From Bacillota bacterium (GTDB taxonomy: Bacteria > Bacillota > Clostridia > Christensenellales > SZUA-584), in contig JAEZKQ010000025.1 in assembly GCA_023436115.1 (NCBI GenBank), positions 1 to 64,000 on the forward strand: 64,000 nt of DNA, given 5' to 3'. Below, one piece after another: positions 8,860-15,809 of the stretch. Made by a program: the position numbers and the translations under genes. Every line of letters starts with the position of its first letter. Position 1 is the first letter of the stretch. Below the pieces are notes generated by a model that was not told the DNA's origin, did not search any database, and saw only the letters and a list, made by a program, of their open reading frames with translations.

Positions 8860-9873
8860 TCAGTCGATTCTTTTGCAGCTTTCACCAATAAGCAATTGCG
8901 GTTCAAGTATTATGTTTTCGGGTTTGCCTTGGTCATCGAAGCCGAGTATTTGTTTAATAAGGCACTCAGCAGCCTTTATGCCCATGCCTTTTGTATCTTG
9001 CTTGATGGTTGTGAGTTTGGGGGAGAGGAGCTGCGTGATTTCTATGCCGTCGAATCCTACGACGGAAATATCGTCCGGTACACGAAGCCCCGTATCGTAT
9101 GCAGCCTTGATAGCGCCTACCGCACTGTAATCGTCACTGGCGATGACGGCTGTGGGACGATGGCTGCGGCTTAACAGCTGCATCATAGACGCATAACCGC
9201 CCTGTATCGAATAGTACTTGGATTGAATAAGGCGGTGAGGTGTCAGTTTTTCGCCTTTTTGCGCCATAGCCTTTTCCAAGCCCTTAATGCGCATCGCCGT
9301 CACCAACTTATCTTCACCGTGCATATAGACGATATTCCTATGACCGAGGTTATAAAGATAGTTGTAAAGCAAAGCCATGCTTTTATCACTGTCTGTTGTG
9401 ACGCAGCCGATGGAGGAGTCGCAATAATCGATGGCAATCTTGGGTATATCGCTGCTGATGAGTTCCCGCACGTCATCGGATTGGTGGTTGGTGTTAATGA
9501 TAAAAACGCCGTCGGCCTTACGATATCGGCAGTGGCCGTAATAGGAAAGACCCATTTTGCCGACTTGGCTTGAAACGAAGAGAATATCGTAGCCATGTCT
9601 TTCAACAACGCTTTTAAAGCTTTCTATGATCTCTGCAAAAAGGTAATGCCGCAGGCCCATTTCAGAACCGTCCTGACAGAGTATGCTGATCGTCCATGTG
9701 CGGTTCTGACTGAGTCCCTTCGCTCTTCCATCAGGAATATAGTCGAGGTTGTTCGCAATTTGCCGGACTCTGGCTCGCGTGGCCAAGCTGACGTCTGAAG
9801 CACCACTTAAAGCTTTGGATACTGTGGCCGGAGACAAACCGCATGTTTTTGCGATGTCGTAGATAGTCGCCAA
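8860..9873 (-). CDS. LacI-family transcription repressor of the GH3 locus
   Basis: A 337-residue sugar-responsive repressor. Residues 1-50 are a LacI helix-turn-helix with hinge (TIYDIAKTCGLSPATVSKALSG, then VRQIANNLDYIPDGRAKGL). The rest is a periplasmic-binding-protein-like effector domain containing TAVIASDDYSAVGAIKAAYD and DISVVGFDGIEI. The start is a TTG codon (complement of 9871-9873) placed 6-7 nt after an AAGGAGG ribosome binding site; no ATG nearby gives a full helix-turn-helix. A perfect 16-bp palindrome at 9912-9927, 39 bp before the start codon, is the likely operator, implying autoregulation of the lacI-GH3 unit. The inducer is unknown. Confidence 0.92.
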   Translation of the reverse strand: MATIYDIAKTCGLSPATVSKALSGASDVSLATRARVRQIANNLDYIPDGRAKGLSQNRTWTISILCQDGSEMGLRHYLFAEIIESFKSVVERHGYDILFVSSQVGKMGLSYYGHCRYRKADGVFIINTNHQSDDVRELISSDIPKIAIDYCDSSIGCVTTDSDKSMALLYNYLYNLGHRNIVYMHGEDKLVTAMRIKGLEKAMAQKGEKLTPHRLIQSKYYSIQGGYASMMQLLSRSHRPTAVIASDDYSAVGAIKAAYDTGLRVPDDISVVGFDGIEITQLLSPKLTTIKQDTKGMGIKAAECLIKQILGFDDQGKPENIILEPQLLIGESCKRID

Positions 9874-9911
9874 AATAATCCTCCTTTTTAAGAAGAGTTA
9901 CCTAGCCTTAA

Positions 9912-9927
9912 TCGAAACCGGTTTCGA
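9912..9927. promoter_or_regulatory. LacI-type operator, perfect palindrome
   Basis: TCGAAACCGGTTTCGA is a perfect 16-bp palindrome with the central CCGG and flanking AAA/TTT usual for LacI/GalR-family operators. It lies between the regulator start (9873) and the AT-rich upstream region, so a bound repressor would block transcription of lacI and GH3. The centre differs from the operator at 13418-13435, so the two repressors should not cross-react strongly. Confidence 0.75.
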
Positions 9928-10039
9928 AACTGATATCTTGAAAATAGCATAAAATAATAATAAACACCATATGAGTATTTTAATGGTTAAAAAAATGCTA
10001 ATCCGCAAAGCAAAAAGGCAATATTTAAGAGGCATGATA

Positions 10040-10804
10040 TTACATAAAAGTGAGACTCTCAACAAAGCTTAAAAATTCATCATATGCGATGTCATCAGAA
10101 TAAACATCAATATATGTTCTATCAAGAAACGCGAAAGCATAGCCGGTTTCATCGTTGACATAACCGGTAATAGCTATTCCATCCTGTGAATTCGTAATAA
10201 TGGTTTTCATACCACTTTGACTGATATCCATAGTAAGATCAGAATTGTTATCGGAATGACAGATCGTTTGTGTAAGCTTAATCGTTTTGTCTTCAAAAAC
10301 GGAATATGTTGAATGAATAATCAGCTGAAATTCCGTTTTTTCCGCTTCAATGATAACAAGCTTACCCATGTCAGATTTTACAGCTGTTACACCGTATTCG
10401 GCTTCTACATCTTCAAAGGAGCGAAAGTTCTTTTTTTCTACTTTTACTTCTTCATGAATGGCTTGATTCGCGCTGTGATGGATATTGATAGTGCCATTCT
10501 CATATCCAAAAACGGTATTATAAATTGTCATGGCCATCGCCCGGCCAGTAGGGGTACCGGCTAGGAAAACAATCAATATCATAACCGCTGAAGCAGACAT
10601 TAAGAATTGCTTAGTACGGTACCATTGTGTTTTTGTAACAGTGGCCTTTCCATCCTGTGAAAGAAGAGCCCGGTTTCTCTTATAAAACCACTCGATATCG
10701 GGAATTTCCGTGTTGTCAATAACATGAGAAACGGTGTCTGCGTTGGTCTCAAATATCTCAGGGTGATGCTTTATAAAATTGTGAATCTTTAATTTTTTTG
10801 GCAT
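10040..10804 (-). CDS. Membrane-anchored DUF4367-like protein, possible anti-sigma or sigma-linked sensor
   Basis: A 254-residue protein with a cytoplasmic N-terminus of about 65 residues, one membrane helix at about residues 68-85 (FLMSASAVMILIVFLAGTPTG) and an extracellular domain of about 165 residues. The motif TPTGRAMAMTIYNTVFGYENG right after the helix is the start of the DUF4367 type of domain, which in Firmicutes is often encoded beside ECF sigma factors. The start has GGAG six nt upstream and a promoter at 10845-10873. The gene shares its strand with the small unknown gene at 10899-11330 and is divergent from the sigma factor at 11450. An anti-sigma role is inferred from that context and from the single-helix layout; no zinc-binding anti-sigma motif is visible. 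Confidence 0.6.
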   Translation of the reverse strand: MPKKLKIHNFIKHHPEIFETNADTVSHVIDNTEIPDIEWFYKRNRALLSQDGKATVTKTQWYRTKQFLMSASAVMILIVFLAGTPTGRAMAMTIYNTVFGYENGTINIHHSANQAIHEEVKVEKKNFRSFEDVEAEYGVTAVKSDMGKLVIIEAEKTEFQLIIHSTYSVFEDKTIKLTQTICHSDNNSDLTMDISQSGMKTIITNSQDGIAITGYVNDETGYAFAFLDRTYIDVYSDDIAYDEFLSFVESLTFM

Positions 10805-10844
10805 CTGCTACTCCAAAAAACCGGGCGTTTAATTCTCTTCTAGT

Positions 10845-10873
10845 ATTATACTACATAATGAATAAAGTATAAA
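10845..10873 (-). promoter_or_regulatory. Predicted promoter of the DUF4367-like gene
   Basis: On the minus strand TTTATA (complement of 10868-10873) and a perfect TATAAT (complement of 10845-10850) are 17 bp apart, about 40 bp before the start codon at 10804. This suggests the gene can be transcribed independently of the small gene upstream. Confidence 0.55.
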
Positions 10874-10898
10874 GATGGAAACTAAAGTTTTTTTTAAA

Positions 10899-11330
10899 TC
10901 AATTTACAAGCATTCCCGCTGTAGTCGTATAAACGGTTGAGCCATTTGCAGCCGAATGTGTGCCGCTGGTTCTGTAATAGAACCCGGAGGTCACATTATA
11001 AGCTTGTGACAGCTCGACGCGTGTTCCGCTTTGCTGTTTAGACTTGGTTGCCAAGGTATGCCAAGCACCATCATAATACGATTGAAGCCGAAGCACCACT
11101 CTTGCGGCAGGATCGGAAGGAGTACATTGGGTAAAACCCGAGACGATAACGCTGCTTGACGAAGTCTTAATAATATTACTTTTTCCGGTCACAACCGTGC
11201 CGGACAATGCTGCGTTTTCTGATTCGTCCGGGCTGGCGCAAATGTCTTTGGATGGGGGAATGCGATCCGAGTCTGACTTTGGTGAAACACTCACCGATTC
11301 GACGGGTTCATAAACATCATTATTGCTCAT
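10899..11330 (-). CDS. Small Ser/Thr-rich protein of unknown function (DUF6147-like)
   Basis: A 143-residue protein I cannot assign with certainty. It has no signal peptide and no membrane helix. Residues 1-40 are polar and look disordered (SVSVSPKSDSDRIPPSKD). Residues about 45-143 form a beta-rich domain containing VVLRLQSYYDGAWHTLATKS, SQAYNVTSGFYYRTSGTHSA and TTTAGMLV. The pattern of a YYDGxWHT strand followed by a late YxYRxxxxHxA motif resembles the DUF6147-type secreted proteins of Clostridia, but those usually carry a signal peptide. The start is supported by GGAGG five nt before the ATG. It is divergent from the sigma factor gene, 119 bp away. Confidence 0.6.
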   Translation of the reverse strand: MSNNDVYEPVESVSVSPKSDSDRIPPSKDICASPDESENAALSGTVVTGKSNIIKTSSSSVIVSGFTQCTPSDPAARVVLRLQSYYDGAWHTLATKSKQQSGTRVELSQAYNVTSGFYYRTSGTHSAANGSTVYTTTAGMLVN

Positions 11331-11383
11331 GGGGTCCTCCTTATTTTTTATTTATTGGATATCTGAATTAATCCGCTAATATT

Positions 11384-11413
11384 TTACCACAAATACCAGA
11401 TGTGTGCTATAAT
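11384..11413 (+). promoter_or_regulatory. Predicted promoter of the sigma factor gene
   Basis: A perfect TATAAT at 11408-11413 is preceded by TTACCA at 11384-11389 with an 18-bp spacer. Transcription would begin near 11420, about 30 nt before the ATG at 11450, which argues against the longer in-frame start at 11402 that lies within the promoter. Confidence 0.55.
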
Positions 11414-11449
11414 ATTACAAAATGCGACACCAGTGTAAGGTTATTATTC

Positions 11450-11917
11450 ATGGAAAAATTACTAAAGACTTTTACTGACAATTATAAAATGTTGTTTCGA
11501 ATTGTATACTCTTTTGCCGGAAATACGGAAGACACAAAGGATATTCTTCAGGATGTGTTTTTAAAGGCGTATAAAGCATACAATTCGAAATCAGCAAATG
11601 GCCTTCTTCCCTGGATCATTGTCATTGCCAAGAATACGGCAAGGACTCATATTAGACGGCAAAAATACGCCTTGGCGGCGGTTAACGATACGGTTGATTT
11701 AGATTATCGGCCGGATTTTTTAGAGTTTTGGATCCATGATGCCATTAAAGAAATGGTTTTGTTGGTTCCCGAAGATCTAAGAGAGCCGCTTAGGCTTCAT
11801 TTAATCGATGGTATTGCACTTAAACGCCTTGCAAAAGAGCAAAGGATACCTTATTCGCGTCTGCTGTATTGGAATAACAAGCTGTTAGAGTTTATAAAAC
11901 CATTTCTTGAAGAATAA
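11450..11917 (+). CDS. ECF-type RNA polymerase sigma factor
   Basis: A 155-residue sigma-70 family protein of the extracytoplasmic-function type. Region 2 is visible at about residues 8-70: IVYSFAGNTEDTKDILQDVFLKAYKAYNS is the -10-binding and core-binding helix pair, and LLPWIIVIAKNTARTHIRRQK completes it. Region 4 lies at about 100-155 (LVPEDLREPLRLHLIDGIALKRLAKEQRIPYSRLLYWNNKLLE) and is somewhat divergent from the usual helix-turn-helix. The ATG at 11450 is chosen over the in-frame one at 11402 because the latter sits upstream of the predicted -10 box; an AAGG lies 9-10 nt before 11450. It is divergent from the small protein and the DUF4367-like membrane protein, which may control it. Confidence 0.85.
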   Translation: MEKLLKTFTDNYKMLFRIVYSFAGNTEDTKDILQDVFLKAYKAYNSKSANGLLPWIIVIAKNTARTHIRRQKYALAAVNDTVDLDYRPDFLEFWIHDAIKEMVLLVPEDLREPLRLHLIDGIALKRLAKEQRIPYSRLLYWNNKLLEFIKPFLEE

Positions 11918-12243
11918 TATTGCACAAATTATAAAAAAAATATTTTTTTAACATCACTTTTTTCTTCCCCATGAGTTATATATATAAGCTGATCTTTTTG
12001 CTCTGTTTTTGTTATAAGTTTTATAAGTCTATTTCTCAACCCGCAGGCCATGTAAAGAGGCCCTATCTTTAGACTTTTGCATGGCCTGCCATCTCCCTAA
12101 CTTACCTCGTATGCTTTTTTACTCATTATATCTAATAAAGTTTTTTTGTGATAATATTGGAAGGCCAAGGGATTGCCGATATTCAGCTTAGTATGCTATG
12201 TTAATGGCGATTGTAAAAAAATTAAGTTATGAGGAATCGTTCA
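11918..12243. other. Intergenic region with a 10-bp inverted repeat
   Basis: No gene is seen in these 326 bp. Just after the sigma factor stop is a self-complementary A/T run (about 11931-11951) that could end transcription. At 12043-12052 and 12080-12089, GCAGGCCATG and CATGGCCTGC form a perfect inverted repeat with a 27-nt loop that contains a smaller TAAAG/CTTTA repeat. No T-run follows it directly, so it is not a classical terminator. Confidence 0.45.
12043..12089. repeat. Perfect 10-bp inverted repeat with nested repeat
   Basis: GCAGGCCATG at 12043-12052 pairs with CATGGCCTGC at 12080-12089. Inside the loop TAAAG (12053-12057) can pair with CTTTA further on. It lies about 155 bp before the LacI gene at 12244 and could be a regulatory RNA structure in its leader, or a relic. 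Function unknown. Confidence 0.5.
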
Positions 12244-13257
12244 ATGTCTCGTCAAGTGAAGAGAGTGACAATAAAAGATGTTGCGGAAAGAGCCAACGTG
12301 GCCATAGGCACAGTATCACGCTATCTAAATAACAACGGATATGTCAGCAGTGATGCGATGGACAGAATTCAAAAAGCCATCGAAGAACTGGACTTTATAC
12401 CCAATGCGGCTGCACGGAGCATGATCAACAAGAAAAGTGCTATCATCGGTGTGACTGTACCGGAGATCAACAATCCCTTCTTGGCGGACCTTGTTGTTCG
12501 TATTGAATCGGCCTTGTCGAAGATGAACTATTCGATTATGCTTTGCAACACACAGTACAAAAGCGGTAAAATCGCAAACTTTATTGACGATCTGATTATG
12601 CGCAATGCCGAAGGGTTAATTCTTGTTGCGACAGATATTAATGATCAGGCGCTTATAAGGAAAATGAGTAATTTCCTTTATACGGTATCAATTGGTCATA
12701 AGCTGGACGGCTTTGATTGCATTCGCCTGACGGATTACAGCGCCGCCTATGAATTGACACGCCATTTAATCGATTTAAATCATAAAAAAATCGGTTTTAT
12801 AGGATTCAATGAAAATGCGCATCAGACGATGTCTCGTGTGGAAGGGTATTGCGCTGCGCTAACCGACGCGGGTCTGCCGATAAGGGACGAGTTTATGCTG
12901 CAATCGTTTGCAGGCCATAGGGATGGCTATCATTTGGCCAAACAGCTGCTTTCATTGGCGGATAAGCCCACAGCGATGATTGCCATCAACGACTTCTATG
13001 CGATGAATGCATACTCCGCTATCGCTGATGCAGGACTGGAAGTGGGCAAAGATGTATCGGTGGTTGGCTTCGACGATATTTTTATGGCCAAGTTCTTGTC
13101 ACCCGCCCTGACGACTGTGCGATGTGATTCGGATTCAATCGTAGAGAATGCGATGGATATGCTAAAAACACACGTGGAGAAGGGCTCCCAAAGCATTCCT
13201 TGCGACGTTGAGCTAAATTCTACTGTGATCTATCGACAGTCCGCCAGCCGTTTATAG
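12244..13257 (+). CDS. LacI-family transcription repressor of the Rbs-type locus
   Basis: A 337-residue LacI/GalR regulator. The helix-turn-helix and hinge are at residues about 5-55 (TIKDVAERANVAIGTVSRYLNNNGYVS, then IEELDFIPNAAARSM). The effector-binding domain runs from about 62 (IIGVTVPEINNPFLADLV) and includes PTAMIAINDFYAMNAYSAIAD and DVSVVGFDDIFMAKFLSPALTTV. An ATG 15 nt upstream (12229) is in frame, but GAGGA lies 8 nt before 12244, so 12244 is preferred. The perfect palindrome at 13418-13435 in front of the binding-protein gene is its likely operator. The gene probably controls the whole 13573-20629 unit in response to the imported sugar or a derivative. Confidence 0.92.
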   Translation: MSRQVKRVTIKDVAERANVAIGTVSRYLNNNGYVSSDAMDRIQKAIEELDFIPNAAARSMINKKSAIIGVTVPEINNPFLADLVVRIESALSKMNYSIMLCNTQYKSGKIANFIDDLIMRNAEGLILVATDINDQALIRKMSNFLYTVSIGHKLDGFDCIRLTDYSAAYELTRHLIDLNHKKIGFIGFNENAHQTMSRVEGYCAALTDAGLPIRDEFMLQSFAGHRDGYHLAKQLLSLADKPTAMIAINDFYAMNAYSAIADAGLEVGKDVSVVGFDDIFMAKFLSPALTTVRCDSDSIVENAMDMLKTHVEKGSQSIPCDVELNSTVIYRQSASRL

Positions 13258-13366
13258 GTAAATTAATACCTAAGAACTTTTTTTAGCCTTATAAATGCAA
13301 TATTTCAAGTGATTTGAAAACATTAATAAGTGCATAATTTACCTTTAGAAAATCGTAAAAAAGTAC

Positions 13367-13395
13367 TTGCATTTATATAAAACCAGTGATATTAT
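13367..13395 (+). promoter_or_regulatory. Predicted promoter of the Rbs-type operon
   Basis: TTGCAT (13367-13372) and TATTAT (13390-13395) are 17 bp apart. The -10 matches 5 of 6 consensus positions and the -35 matches 3. Transcription would start near 13402, so the operator at 13418 is about 16 bp downstream of the start, where a bound repressor would block elongation or open-complex escape. Confidence 0.55.
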
Positions 13396-13417
13396 CAACA
13401 CGATACTTCGATGTGCA

Positions 13418-13435
13418 TATGGAAACGTTTCCATA
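13418..13435. promoter_or_regulatory. LacI/CcpA-type operator, perfect 18-bp palindrome
   Basis: TATGGAAACGTTTCCATA is perfectly palindromic with the central CG pair typical of LacI/GalR operators. It also fits the catabolite-responsive element (CcpA site) at 12 of 14 positions, so it could serve local induction, global glucose repression, or both. It lies between promoter and first gene of the operon at 13573. Confidence 0.8.
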
Positions 13436-13572
13436 AAAACTAAAACGCGAAATCCCATGCGTCCCCAATTGAGAGAATAATAAGCATGGTTAGTTAAGTT
13501 TTACCATTGCAACCTTTAAAGGCTCCAAAGGGCAAAAGCCCTAAAATAAAAAATACTTAGGAGGAAAAATCC

Positions 13573-14655
13573 ATGAAGAAAGTACTAGCTTTATTGCTGG
13601 TGGTCTGTGTCGCATTTGTTGCGGTTGCTTGCGGCAGCACTCCCGAACCTGCGGTTTCTGAGAGCCCGGCAGGGGAAACATCCGAAGAAGTTGCAAAAGA
13701 ATCTCCCGAAGCGGCTGCAGAAGGCGATAAAACATTAACAATCGGCTTTTCCTGGGCGCACAAGAATGACGCGCTTTTCTATGGAATGGCTGACACGCTT
13801 GATGCCGCTGTGAAAGCGACAATGGGTGAGCACGGTTATGATGCCGTTGAGTGGATTGACGTTATCGCTGAAGATAATGCTCAGACACAGGCTGACGACA
13901 TTGAAGACCTTATCTCCCGTGGCGTTGACGCGATTGTCGTTTATGCCTTTGACAGCATTGCGATCGGTTCTTCGATAGAGTCCGCGCAGGCTGCGGGAAT
14001 ACCGATTATACTTTATGACCGTGCAGCTGATGCTTCCGTGACACAGCCCGATGCATTCGTGGGTTTAGATACTGTCGCTCAGGCGTATGACGCGGGTGTT
14101 GTTTTCTTCCAGATGATGAAGGATGCTGGCGTTGAGCCTAACAAGATCATCTCGATTGTCGGTGACCTTGCTGACCAGAACGCTCTTAACAGAATCGAAG
14201 GCTTCGACAAAGCGGCTGCTGAATTTGGCTGGAAGGTTGAAGTTACCGTTCCCTCCGAGTGGAATTCCGACACGGCTCTTGCAAACTTCACAACGGCTTG
14301 GCAGGCAAACCCGGATTCCAACTGCGTCCTGATTGCTTCCGACTTCATCATCACCTCGGTTCAGTCAGTGCTGGAAGCGAACAACGCATGGATTCCCGCC
14401 GGTGAAGAAGGCCACGTATGGATCTGCGCACAGGATGCTTTCCCGGTTGGCTTGCAGTATGTGCGTGACGGCTACATCGACGTTGAAGGCGTATACAACT
14501 TAGAAGGTATGGCTGATCTGTTCACTTCTGTGCTGTATGACCTGATTGATGGCAAAACACTTGAGAATCCTTCTCAGACAGTTGGCGCTGGCCTGATGAC
14601 AAAAGAAAATGTTGACACTGAAACATGGTGGGCACAGGCTTACGAAGAAAAGTAA
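13573..14655 (+). CDS. Sugar-binding lipoprotein, RbsB/XylF-type (periplasmic binding protein family 2)
   Basis: A 360-residue lipoprotein that delivers a monosaccharide to the CUT2-type transporter encoded next. The N-terminus is a lipoprotein signal (MKKVLALLLVVCVAFVAVAC, cysteine at about 20), then an acidic E/A/S-rich linker to about residue 52. The binding fold begins LTIGFSWAHKNDALFYGM and includes DIEDLISRGVDAIVVYAFDS, AGIPIILYDRAAD and NCVLIASDFIITSVQSVLEAN. AGGAGGAAA lies just upstream of the ATG. It is the first gene of an operon that continues through permease, ATPase, second permease, isomerase and epimerase. The sugar is unknown; downstream enzymes suggest an aldose or ketose handled by isomerisation and 3-epimerisation. 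Confidence 0.92.
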   Translation: MKKVLALLLVVCVAFVAVACGSTPEPAVSESPAGETSEEVAKESPEAAAEGDKTLTIGFSWAHKNDALFYGMADTLDAAVKATMGEHGYDAVEWIDVIAEDNAQTQADDIEDLISRGVDAIVVYAFDSIAIGSSIESAQAAGIPIILYDRAADASVTQPDAFVGLDTVAQAYDAGVVFFQMMKDAGVEPNKIISIVGDLADQNALNRIEGFDKAAAEFGWKVEVTVPSEWNSDTALANFTTAWQANPDSNCVLIASDFIITSVQSVLEANNAWIPAGEEGHVWICAQDAFPVGLQYVRDGYIDVEGVYNLEGMADLFTSVLYDLIDGKTLENPSQTVGAGLMTKENVDTETWWAQAYEEK

Positions 14656-14676
14656 TAAGAAAAGTCACTGAGTTTA

Positions 14677-14714
14677 GGAATATCATCGGGGACTTGTCTC
14701 CCTGATGATATTCC
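14677..14714 (+). other. Very stable stem-loop after the binding-protein gene
   Basis: GGAATATCATC (14677-14687) pairs with GATGATATTCC (14704-14714), continued inside by GGGA/TCCC-type pairing to give a stem of about 16 bp with a 6-nt loop. It is 22 nt downstream of the binding-protein stop and 87 nt before the permease start. No long T-run follows. It likely stabilises the upstream message or partly ends transcription so that binding protein exceeds permease, as also seems true at 5059-5102. Confidence 0.7.
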
Positions 14715-14800
14715 AAAATACAAACATTCAACGAGCTAAATCGCTGTAGGTAAACGTCTTTAAAAGCTTGAAGGCGTATAAGTTAGATGGAGGGGACGGC

Positions 14801-15808
14801 ATGTTTGGCACAAACAAACAAAACGCGCCTGCGACCGGTCAAATGCCCAAGAGCTCGCTGGCAAGCAAGTTAAAAAACCCAAATCTGATTCTTCTCATAT
14901 TTGGTGTCATCATTCTCGTATTTATCTCATTATTTGTTCCCAAGTTTCTTACGTGGAGAAATATATCAAGTGTTATTGTTCAGGCCAGCTCAACAGGCCT
15001 AATGGCAATAGGTTTAACATTCGTCATTATCACGGCAGGTATCGATCTATCGCTGCCCACTGTCATGGCATTTTCATCAATTATCGGATGTATGGTCATG
15101 TCGCAGACGCAGAGTGTAGTTTTGGGTGTCATTGTCATTCTGTTTATCGCAATGGCAGTCGGCGCATTCAACGGACTCAGCGTCGCGAAATTTAAGATGG
15201 TACCAATGATCGTCACGCTTGCCGTTTCAACAATAGCTTCCGGCGCATCCAACTGGATTACGGGTGCAAAAAGCATCGGGGGGCTGCCTGCCGCCTACAA
15301 GCAGATTTTTGCCGGGAATATATTCGGTATCCCCACTCAGGCGATCATACTTATCGTGGTGGCGGTTCTCATGCACCTGCTGCTGAGCAAATCGATTTTC
15401 GGGCAGCATCTTTATCAAGTTGGTGTGAATGAAAGAACAGCCAGGGTCAACGGTGTGAATACCGAACGCACGAAGTTTCTTATCTATCTGATCAGCGGCT
15501 TGATGGCCGGTATTGCGGGTGTGCTGGGCAGCGCAAAGCTTGCCTCCGCGGGTCCTTCTCTGGGCACTCAGGATCAGTTTATGGATATCGTTTGTGCCAC
15601 GGTGCTGGGCGGCGCAAGTGTTATGGGCGGTAAAGGCACAATCGTCGGCACGATCATCGGCAGTATATTCATGTCGATCATTACAAACGTGATGAATCTG
15701 TATGGTGTTGAGTACTTTATTACATTTGTTATCAAGGGCGCAACAATCATTCTATTTACATATTTCGATCTCATCCGAAACAAAATTGGCGAAGTGAGGG
15801 TGCGCTGA
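14801..15808 (+). CDS. Sugar ABC transporter permease (RbsC type), first copy
   Basis: A 335-residue CUT2 permease with about eight to ten membrane helices. It shows the family patterns NISSVIVQASSTGLMAIGLTFVIITAGIDLSLPTVMA, FNGLSVAKFKMVPMIVTLA and GINERTAR-like VNERTARVNGVNTERTKFLIYLISGLMAGIAGVL, with the C-terminal GGASVMGGKGTIVGTIIGS. The start at 14801 is preferred over an in-frame ATG at 14768 because GGAGG lies 7 nt before it. It forms the channel with the second permease at 17308-18300, the two flanking the ATPase gene, which suggests a heterodimeric channel. Confidence 0.92.
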   Translation: MFGTNKQNAPATGQMPKSSLASKLKNPNLILLIFGVIILVFISLFVPKFLTWRNISSVIVQASSTGLMAIGLTFVIITAGIDLSLPTVMAFSSIIGCMVMSQTQSVVLGVIVILFIAMAVGAFNGLSVAKFKMVPMIVTLAVSTIASGASNWITGAKSIGGLPAAYKQIFAGNIFGIPTQAIILIVVAVLMHLLLSKSIFGQHLYQVGVNERTARVNGVNTERTKFLIYLISGLMAGIAGVLGSAKLASAGPSLGTQDQFMDIVCATVLGGASVMGGKGTIVGTIIGSIFMSIITNVMNLYGVEYFITFVIKGATIILFTYFDLIRNKIGEVRVR

Positions 15809-15809
15809 A

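Larger units (their letters stand above)
13258..13572 (+). other. Control region of the Rbs-type sugar operon
   Basis: These 315 bp carry the promoter at 13367-13395, the palindromic operator at 13418-13435 and a long leader of about 170 nt. The leader includes an AGGAGGAAA ribosome binding site at about 13559-13567 in front of the ATG at 13573. No reading frame is evident. Confidence 0.6.
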
